From contig CASDHD010000033.1 of assembly GCA_949280095.1 (NCBI GenBank), positions 1 through 11,593 on the forward strand: DNA of 11,593 bases, in the 5' to 3' direction. The DNA is from an uncultured Bacilli bacterium. GTDB taxonomy: Bacteria; Bacillota_I; Bacilli_A; RF39; UBA660. Below are positions 7,426-11,593 of the stretch, piece after piece. The translations under genes and the position numbers were made by a program. A model generated the notes under the pieces. It saw nothing but the letters and a program-made list of their open reading frames with translations. It ran no database searches and was not told the DNA's origin. Every line of letters begins with the position of its first letter. The stretch's first letter is position 1.

Positions 7426-7444
7426 AGAGGGCAACCTCTTTTTT
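7425..7444 (+). terminator. Rho-independent terminator of the suf operon
   Basis: AAGAGG (7425-7430) pairs with CCTCTT (7435-7440), with a GCAA tetraloop, followed by TTTT. It starts at the last base of the sufU stop codon. It shows that the operon ends at sufU and was not simply cut short by the island to its right. Confidence 0.88.
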
Positions 7445-7462
7445 GGTTGAATAGAATATTTG

Positions 7463-7488
7463 ATATTCTTATGATGTCAAGAAATTTT
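7463..7488 (+). repeat. Left copy of a 26-bp direct repeat flanking the accessory island
   Basis: All 26 bases are identical to 10951-10976 (begins ATATTCTTATGATGTCAAGA). The left copy lies 19 nt after the suf terminator, the right copy just ahead of the infC promoter. Together they bracket about 3.5 kb. They could be attachment-site copies, a long target duplication, or a duplicated piece of the infC upstream region. Confidence 0.9.
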
Positions 7489-7535
7489 GTGTGATTAAGA
7501 TAGAAGTGTGCCAAAGAAGTAAAAATCGCACAATG

Positions 7536-7549
7536 TAGGTTCGTCAAAC
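7536..7549 (+). repeat. Left terminal inverted repeat of element A
   Basis: TAGGTTCGTCAAAC matches the reverse complement of 10935-10948 at 13 of 14 bases. It lies about 40 nt before the transposase N-terminal fragment, as expected for the left end of an IS. Confidence 0.55.
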
Positions 7550-7586
7550 CAGTCCAACTCAATTTTTGGAAAGGAATTGATAAACT

Positions 7587-7700
7587 ATGAGTAGACCAAA
7601 AATTACTCAGCAAATGAGATGCCGTAAGTCTCTCATTAAATAGCCAATAAGCATAGCGTAACAAAAAAGTCTAGTGTTTATAACACGAATAGACGACTAT
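7587..7700 (+). pseudogene. N-terminal fragment of element A transposase (DDE/rve integrase-core type)
   Basis: From ATG 7587 the frame reads MSRPKITQQMRCRKSLIK and then hits TAG (7641). In the next frame (7643 onward) it continues ANKHSVTKKSSVYNTNRRL. Joined, this matches the HTH N-terminus of IS481/IS3-like transposases (..MRYRQSLIKYA.KHGVTKASR.YNTNR..IYRW). GGAAAGGAATTG precedes the ATG. The frame is broken by at least one frameshift and stops, and the fragment ends at 7694-7700, where element B sequence begins. Confidence 0.55.
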
Positions 7701-7851
7701 GAATAATAAGAAAAATGAAGAAACAAAAGATAAAAAAATAAATAGATTAGAAATTGAAAATACACATCTTAAAGCGGAGCTAGAATACTCAAAAAATGGT
7801 TCAAGCAAGCTAGTTAAAGAGTCTTTAAGTGACAATAAAGCTAACCGATAA
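7694..7851 (+). pseudogene. IS3-family (IS150-like) orfA C-terminal fragment, element B, left copy
   Basis: The frame from ATG 7699 gives MNNKKNEETKDKKINRLEIE, then NTHLKAELEYSKNGSSKL, and stops at 7849-7851. This is the leucine-zipper end of an orfA (..RLEIEN.HLKAELEYSKKL..). The HTH part is missing and the preceding bases belong to element A. It is inverted relative to the right copy: 7694-7715 equals the complement of 10451-10472 (22 bp), and 7741-7767 that of 10422-10448 (27 bp). The middle 25 nt of the left copy are reduced to 2 nt in the right. Confidence 0.65.
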
Positions 7852-7973
7852 AGTAGACGTAGTTAAATGTTCAAATAGATTATCATCTATAAACTAGTCT
7901 GTATCAATAGATTTAAAATGACGAACTTAGACAAATAATCAATGGCAAAAATTGAAACTAGAAAGTTAATTGA

Positions 7974-8002
7974 AAAAGACGCAAATTGTAAATGCGTCTT
8001 TT
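7974..8002 (-). terminator. Terminator of the kinase-like gene
   Basis: A 10-bp perfect stem, AAAAGACGCA (7974-7983) with TGCGTCTTTT (7993-8002), and a 9-nt loop. On the minus strand the stem overlaps the stop codon of the kinase-like gene and runs into TTTTTC. The symmetry of A and T runs means it could also stop transcription arriving from the suf side. Confidence 0.8.
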
Positions 8003-10334
8003 AACGTAGAAAATATTTTTTATCTATTTCGATTTTTTTAGTGTTAGGTTTAAGAGTTAATGATTTTAAAACTGGTGTGATATATTCGTTTTTAGTGGTT
8101 GGATCTAACAATAATGTAAAATAATCTCTTAAATCTTTATATTCATCGGGAATAAGACTTACAATAAAAGATAAATTTTCTAGAGAGTTAACATCTTCTC
8201 TAATTTCATAATGAATTCCTATATCGGTAAGCATTGATAAAGCCGTGATGGAGAAAGAGAACATATCACTTTCGGGCATATCGCATTTTTTTACTACATT
8301 TCGATAATATCTCATATATAAAGGAAATAAATCACATCTTAATCCACCCACCGAGGCATTATCAAAATCGGTTATTATCGCATTTTTACCTACAAAATTT
8401 GTTTCGTTTAAATCGCCTAAGCCAATACCACGATCGTGAACTTGTCTGATATTTTCCTCGGCTATTAATATCAAAGCGATACGTTCTTCTAATGATATAT
8501 TAGACTGTCTTATTTTTTCAAAGTTGCCTAATTCATCATTCACTAATTCCATTGTATAACCAACAGATTCATCATCTCTAGTTATTAATTTAAGAGGAAC
8601 ACTAGCGGGTAAACCTTTAGCCAATTCATATAACAGTTCTATTTTTTTTCTTTTTCTTTTTAAAGTCTTTTCTATTGGTTCGCCGTATACTATTTCATTT
8701 CGATATTCGGCACTATAGCCAAAATAATTACTTGGCATATAGTAATTAAATATTTTTGCTAGTTCGTTATCGCTAAGTTTGAATAAAACACCCTCTGTAC
8801 CACTTGCGAAACTTGATTTATTGCCATACCAATTACCAAATTTATTTTCAAAACTTTTTCTTGAATAATTAATTGTGGGCATATTATTTAAAGGTTCAAC
8901 GTTATTGTCGGGTGCAGATAATTCGGCATTAAAATCTTCAACCTTATATTCTTTTAACCCATGAACTTTATTATCTCTATAATCTTCTAGTTTTTTTATT
9001 TGTATTAAAACAAGCCTTTTAACAAACTCATCTTCAATATCAGCGTTTTGCATTTTTGCAATTATCTTATTGAAAAAATCAGTTTTATTAAACTCTATAT
9101 CTTTTAATTGTGAAATATGGTCGCAAACCGCTTTTGTCCAGTTTTCAATTTCACTTTTAACTTTTTGGTAAAAAAGATTATTTATTCTTTTGAACAAAAT
9201 ATCGTAAATATCTAATATTGTATTATATTTTCCCTCTTTAACTAAATACTCAATAGTTTTGTTAAAATAGCAATACCAACTATACATACCCAATTTTTCA
9301 TATAAATATAAGGCTTTTTCTTCATTGGTTTTAATAAATTCATTTACCATATCGCCGTTGCTACCTTTTGCGGGTTGGGCATTACACTCATATACTAACC
9401 TTTTCATTGTAGCGGGGCATATATTTTTTAGTCTTTCTAAAGATAAGTCTTTGATATTATCTCTACTGATATTTCTATCTTTTTCATCCTCGATTTCTTC
9501 AGGATAACGGTAATCGTAATTAGCATAAGGGTTAACGATAATCTCTTTATCATAATCAATATTGCCCGATATTATTTCGTTATTAACTTTCAATAGTAAT
9601 TTATTTAATGCTAGTTCATATGCCTTATAATGGCTTTTTATTTGATATTTATCTCTTTCAAAATTGAATTTTAAATCTTCTTGGATATTACTAGGTTGTA
9701 AGAACGTACTTAGTCTATCATTTTCATCAAATTTAATATAATTTAAAAACTCTTTTAAAGGTTTATTAGCATTTCTAAAAGTATTAACTCGTTTATTAAT
9801 GTAAAAAAATACTTCTGATTCCAAAAATCTCATAGGAGGATTTTTAGCATCGCTACTTTTATCAATAGACGGTGTAATACAAGCATATATTACACCCTCA
9901 TTAATTTTGATTATCTCACTAATTGAGATATAATCGCTATCTTGACTAGGAGTAATACTAACTATATTATCAAAATCATCATTAATCGTTTTAGTTCCTA
10001 TATTTAAAGGCATTATAAGATAATTCTTATTGTGGTATCTATTTGTGTGTTCCGATAGAACAAAGATTTTGCCAGTACCTTGCTCGTTTTTTAAACTCTC
10101 TAATAACATGTTTTTTTTATCATCAGTAAAACCATAAAACCTAAAGTGATTACCGCTAATTAAATCAATTAAGAATTTTTTTATTCTATAATATTGTCCG
10201 TTTCCATTTAAAAAATCTTCGATTTCTTTAGGAACTTCGATTTTTTCTTCTATTTGTACTATTTCTTCTTTTGGTAATTCGATAATAGTAGGATTTTTCT
10301 TTTGTAGTTTCTTAATCATTTCAATTATATTCAT
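8001..10334 (-). CDS. Large protein with C-terminal atypical protein-kinase domain; N-terminal 500 residues unrecognised
   Basis: 777 residues, no signal peptide or membrane helix. Kinase-like features: nucleotide loop ASGTEGVLF (G512, G515); lysine K527 in ELAKIF; H633-D-R-G636; catalytic loop G640-D641-LNET-N646; and metal-binding D656-F-D658, in place of DFG. K, D, N and D are all present, so phosphotransfer looks possible. GDLN.xN with DFD(N/S) resembles YegI-like (COG4248-type) kinases rather than Ser/Thr Hanks kinases. Residues 1-500 show acidic, helical sequence with no motif I know; the N-terminus has KKLQKKNPTIIELPKEEI. The start is supported by GAGGGGG 9-10 nt upstream. An IS3-type end lies only 20 nt before the ATG. 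The gene is convergent with suf, divergent from infC, and the only intact gene of the island. Defence or stress signalling is conceivable but unproven. Confidence 0.8.
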   Translation of the reverse strand: MNIIEMIKKLQKKNPTIIELPKEEIVQIEEKIEVPKEIEDFLNGNGQYYRIKKFLIDLISGNHFRFYGFTDDKKNMLLESLKNEQGTGKIFVLSEHTNRYHNKNYLIMPLNIGTKTINDDFDNIVSITPSQDSDYISISEIIKINEGVIYACITPSIDKSSDAKNPPMRFLESEVFFYINKRVNTFRNANKPLKEFLNYIKFDENDRLSTFLQPSNIQEDLKFNFERDKYQIKSHYKAYELALNKLLLKVNNEIISGNIDYDKEIIVNPYANYDYRYPEEIEDEKDRNISRDNIKDLSLERLKNICPATMKRLVYECNAQPAKGSNGDMVNEFIKTNEEKALYLYEKLGMYSWYCYFNKTIEYLVKEGKYNTILDIYDILFKRINNLFYQKVKSEIENWTKAVCDHISQLKDIEFNKTDFFNKIIAKMQNADIEDEFVKRLVLIQIKKLEDYRDNKVHGLKEYKVEDFNAELSAPDNNVEPLNNMPTINYSRKSFENKFGNWYGNKSSFASGTEGVLFKLSDNELAKIFNYYMPSNYFGYSAEYRNEIVYGEPIEKTLKRKRKKIELLYELAKGLPASVPLKLITRDDESVGYTMELVNDELGNFEKIRQSNISLEERIALILIAEENIRQVHDRGIGLGDLNETNFVGKNAIITDFDNASVGGLRCDLFPLYMRYYRNVVKKCDMPESDMFSFSITALSMLTDIGIHYEIREDVNSLENLSFIVSLIPDEYKDLRDYFTLLLDPTTKNEYITPVLKSLTLKPNTKKIEIDKKYFLR

Positions 10335-10354
10335 TGATATAGCCCCCTCAAATG

Positions 10355-10380
10355 TGTACTGAACCCCAAAAGTTGGACAG
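10355..10380. repeat. IS3-family-type terminal repeat (element B end) next to the kinase-like gene
   Basis: TGTACTGAACCCC followed by AAAAGTTGGACAG is the characteristic terminal inverted repeat sequence of many IS3-family elements (TGTACTG...TTGGACA, IS150 group). It starts with the TG expected at an IS3 end and points into the orfA remnant at 10420-10688. As the right end of that minus-strand element it lies close to orfA, so orfB seems deleted. It sits 20 nt upstream of the kinase start codon. A weak TAAAAT -10-like site on the minus strand (10383-10390) might drive the kinase gene. Confidence 0.65.
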
Positions 10381-10419
10381 TTATTTTATACTACTGATTT
10401 AAGGATTGTAACCTGTTTG

Positions 10420-10688
10420 AAATGTGTATTTTCAATTTCTAATCTATTTCTTTTTCTTATTATTCATAGTCGACCTCTGTTTTAGTTCAACTATATTATA
10501 CCCATTTTCTTTATAAATTTTAAACCATCTATTTACTATTCCATGACTAGGTAGACCTAATCTATGGCTACTTCTCTGATTGATATTAATATTCTATCAA
10601 TAACTTTTTGTTTAAATTGTACAGAATAACCTACAGTTCTTTCCTACAATAAAATATTATAGCCGTGTTTATCTATTAGTCTTATCAT
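10420..10688 (-). pseudogene. IS3-family (IS150-like) orfA remnant, element B, right copy
   Basis: Read on the minus strand from ATG 10688: MIRLIDKHGYNILL, stop, ERTVGYSVQFKQKVIDRILI, SIREVAID, stop/frameshift, GLPSHGIVNRWFKIYKENGY, NIVELKQRSTMNNKKK, frameshift, NRLEIENTH. This is a helix-turn-helix orfA (YSVEFK..VV..........A..LGIPSH..V.RW...YKE.G) with its zipper start. Two in-frame stops and at least two frameshifts make it dead. A 23-nt deletion relative to the left copy falls in the zipper region. No orfB sequence follows. Confidence 0.7.
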
Positions 10689-10824
10689 ATATTTTACATG
10701 TTCTATCCCTATTTTTTATTTTTTTGATATATAACTTAATGATTTTTCCCTTTTGAATATGTTTGTTATTCTATATCAAAATAGAATGTTTGTCAAATTG
10801 AACCCATGTTAAATTAAGTGTTAA

Positions 10825-10934
10825 GTAGATACGCCTAAACGTAATGGTAAGGTTGAACGAAGATGAATGACTTCGTGATTATTTTAGCAAACTGAAATAA
10901 TTTAACGTTGGTTTGTCGTTACTCTGTAATTTTT
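10825..10934 (+). pseudogene. C-terminal fragment of element A transposase (rve domain end)
   Basis: The frame at 10825 reads VDTPKRNGKVERR and then TGA. This matches the last catalytic block of DDE/rve transposases (R.P.TPRHNGKVERSHR), with E the third acidic residue. Further codons up to the inverted repeat are too decayed to follow. It has the same orientation as the N-terminal fragment 3.1 kb to the left, so both are probably ends of one gene. Confidence 0.55.
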
Positions 10935-10948
10935 GTTTGACAAACCTA
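10935..10948 (-). repeat. Right terminal inverted repeat of element A
   Basis: GTTTGACAAACCTA is the inverted counterpart of 7536-7549 (13 of 14). It lies 2 nt before the right 26-bp direct repeat, whereas the left repeat is separated from its direct repeat by 47 nt. Confidence 0.55.
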
Positions 10949-10950
10949 TC

Positions 10951-10976
10951 ATATTCTTATGATGTCAAGAAATTTT
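10951..10976 (+). repeat. Right copy of the 26-bp direct repeat
   Basis: Identical to 7463-7488. It ends 3 nt before the -35 element of the infC promoter, so this edge of the island lies almost at the promoter itself. Confidence 0.9.
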
Positions 10977-10979
10977 TCC

Positions 10980-11009
10980 TTGACATTGGCATATACTTTA
11001 CTATATAAT
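10980..11009 (+). promoter_or_regulatory. infC operon promoter
   Basis: Perfect TTGACA (10980-10985), an 18-nt spacer, and perfect TATAAT (11004-11009). Transcription should start near 11016, giving a leader of about 145 nt. Both consensus boxes fit a highly expressed translation operon. Confidence 0.85.
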
Positions 11010-11015
11010 CTAATT

Positions 11016-11137
11016 GTTACGAAAAAGGAAAGAGACTGTATCCATAGTCCACCTGACTGGTAAGTGCGCTGGTAGGTAAGAGGCCAAAGTAAGTGTGATT
11101 TGTGCTTTTTAGGTGGATACAGTGTTATCTGCCTTTT
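11016..11137 (+). ncRNA. L20-type leader (transcription attenuator) of infC-rpmI-rplT
   Basis: ACTGTATCC (11035-11043) can pair perfectly with GGATACAGT (11115-11123), and CACCT (11050-11054) with AGGTG (11111-11115). This long-range antiterminator encloses a structured region (11055-11110). The same 3' strand also forms the terminator stem at 11111-11134, so the two folds exclude each other. This is the layout of the L20 leader in low-GC Gram-positives, where excess ribosomal protein L20 favours termination. The identification rests on position plus pairing, not on a covariance search; rpmI and rplT lie outside the window. Confidence 0.8.
11111..11137 (+). terminator. Regulated terminator in the infC leader
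   Basis: AGGTGGATA (11111-11119) pairs with TATCTGCCT (11126-11134) over nine pairs, including two G-U, with loop CAGTGT and tail TTTTA. The short tail and the wobble pairs suit a conditional terminator. It competes with the antiterminator formed by 11035-11054. Confidence 0.7.
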
Positions 11138-11146
11138 ATAATGTAT

Positions 11147-11153
11147 GGAGGTG
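11147..11153 (+). promoter_or_regulatory. infC ribosome-binding site, deciding a non-AUG start
   Basis: GGAGGTG is the only Shine-Dalgarno in reach. From GGAGG there are 9 nt to ATA 11161 and only 3 nt to ATT 11155. The sufS site in this window has 10 nt, so ATA fits best. No ATG, GTG or TTG lies at a usable distance in frame; the first TTG is at 11182, 30 nt away. Confidence 0.75.
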
Positions 11154-11160
11154 CATTTAT

Positions 11161-11593
11161 ATAGCAAATAATAAAAACGACTTGCCGATTAATGAACAAA
11201 TTAATGTTCCAGAATTAATGGTAATAGGACCTAATGGCGAACAGATGGGTTTAAAAAAACTAGAGGATGCTTTAACGCTCGCAAATTATGCTGGACTTGA
11301 TTTGGTTTTAATGAATGCAGGTGGGAACCCTGCTGTTGCAAAAGTTATGGATTATAACAAATACAAATATGAGCGTCAGAAAAAATTGAAAGAAGCTCAA
11401 AAAAAGCAACGTGAAACCAATAAAGAAGTAAAGGAATATCGTTTGTCTGTGACAATTGATATTCATGATTTTGAAACACGTTCTAGAAATGCGAAAGATT
11501 ATTTAGAAAAAGGACATAAAATTAAAGGCTTAGTTCGTTTTAAGGGAAGACAGATGGCTCATACAGAACTTGGGCGTGATGTCTTAATGAAAT
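11161..11593 (+). CDS. infC: Translation initiation factor IF-3 (3' end outside window)
   Basis: IF-3 binds the 30S subunit, keeps subunits apart and checks start codon-initiator tRNA pairing. The 144 codons visible include the N-terminal domain (DLPINEQINVPELMVIGPNG, then EQMGLKKLEDAL...LDLVLMNAGGNPAVAKVMDY), the lysine-rich linker helix (YKYERQKKLKEAQKKQRETN), and the start of the C-terminal domain (KEYRLSVTIDIHDFETRSRN, then AKDYLEKGHKIKGLVRFKGRQMAHTELG). About 30 residues are missing at the 3' side. The start appears to be AUA at 11161 (reading M-ANNKNDLPINEQI) or AUU at 11155. Rare starts are a known infC trait that lets IF-3 repress its own synthesis. Transcription is controlled by the L20-type leader. 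Confidence 0.93.
   Translation, partial: MANNKNDLPINEQINVPELMVIGPNGEQMGLKKLEDALTLANYAGLDLVLMNAGGNPAVAKVMDYNKYKYERQKKLKEAQKKQRETNKEVKEYRLSVTIDIHDFETRSRNAKDYLEKGHKIKGLVRFKGRQMAHTELGRDVLMK

Larger units (their letters stand above)
7489..10950. mobile_element. Composite accessory island: kinase-like gene nested in two decayed insertion sequences
   Basis: Order: a 47-nt stretch of unknown nature (with an 8-bp stem, GTGTGATT/AATCGCAC); element A left end and transposase N-terminus; element B orfA fragment (+); about 120 nt (7852-7972) in which I see nothing; the intact kinase-like gene (-); the element B end and orfA remnant (-); about 135 nt (10689-10824) with no clear feature; and the element A transposase C-terminus and right end. 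The parts of element A face the same way and are complementary halves. This suggests that the central block was inserted into A. No integrase or intact transposase remains, so the island looks immobile on its own. Confidence 0.65.

Noticed and set aside
7380..7664. Minus-strand ORF of 94 codons at the left island edge
   Set aside because: It crosses the suf terminator and the IS end, has no ribosome-binding site and shows no recognisable protein sequence. The plus strand holds IS remnants.
7587..7851. A single intact small transposase gene at the left of the island
   Set aside because: The reading frame breaks at 7641 and changes frame. The sequence switches from an HTH of one IS family to the zipper of another at 7694-7700, so it is a junction of two remnants.
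7463..10976. CRISPR array or attC-type repeats
   Set aside because: There are only two copies of the 26-mer, 3.5 kb apart, with no regular spacer-repeat pattern and no cas or integrase gene.
10949..11167. Minus-strand ORF over the infC promoter and leader
   Set aside because: It covers a clear promoter and attenuator on the plus strand; its sequence is a by-product of the RNA structure and the 26-bp repeat.
1..11593. Possible mollicute genetic code (TGA = Trp), since no gene here ends in TGA
   Set aside because: Tryptophans are encoded by TGG and no coding region contains in-frame TGA. Ten TAA/TAG stops in AT-rich DNA are unremarkable.

Overview
The window comes from the chromosome of a very AT-rich, low-GC Gram-positive bacterium of the Firmicutes/Bacilli type. 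A gut lineage near Erysipelotrichia, RF39 or other walled relatives of the mollicutes would fit, but the sequence does not fix the genus. The reasons are strong GGAGG ribosome-binding sites, a SufU-type (not IscU-type) Fe-S operon, a low-GC Gram-positive L20/infC attenuator, and a penicillin-binding-protein gene that implies a cell wall. Tryptophan is written TGG, no gene is broken by TGA, and all ten complete stop codons are TAA or TAG.

Left part (1-4315): the tail of an Rpn/PD-(D/E)XK nuclease-type gene; a membrane-anchored D-alanyl-D-alanine carboxypeptidase; a two-gene ABC exporter of the NatAB/YhaQP type (ATPase and permease overlapping by 11 nt); and a small unrecognised protein with a coiled coil and a Cys/His metal-site pattern, closed by a good terminator. 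The most striking site here is an 11-base G run between a perfect TTGACA and a GATAAT, at the end of the carboxypeptidase gene and just ahead of the exporter. It looks like a phase-variable promoter.

Middle (4339-7444): a compact SUF iron-sulfur cluster operon, sufC-sufD-sufS-sufU, with its own promoter and terminator and overlapping or closely spaced genes. SufS takes sulfur from cysteine, SufU accepts it, and SufC plus SufD-like protein form the scaffold. The SufD-like protein is only about half normal length, and no sufB is present before the terminator.

Right-middle (7463-10976): an accessory island of about 3.5 kb between the suf operon and infC. From outside in it has a 26-bp direct repeat at each edge; inverted ends and the N- and C-terminal fragments of one decayed transposase (element A); two inverted fragments of a second, IS3/IS150-like orfA (element B); and in the centre one intact 2.3-kb gene on the minus strand. 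That gene encodes a 777-residue protein with an unfamiliar N-terminal 500 residues and a C-terminal atypical protein-kinase domain whose catalytic residues are all present. The nesting suggests that element B and the kinase gene landed inside element A.

Right end (10980-11593): the start of the translation operon infC-(rpmI-rplT). It has a near-ideal promoter, a leader with mutually exclusive antiterminator and terminator stems as in L20-controlled attenuation, and an infC gene that appears to start at AUA (or AUU), consistent with IF-3 autoregulation. infC runs off the window.
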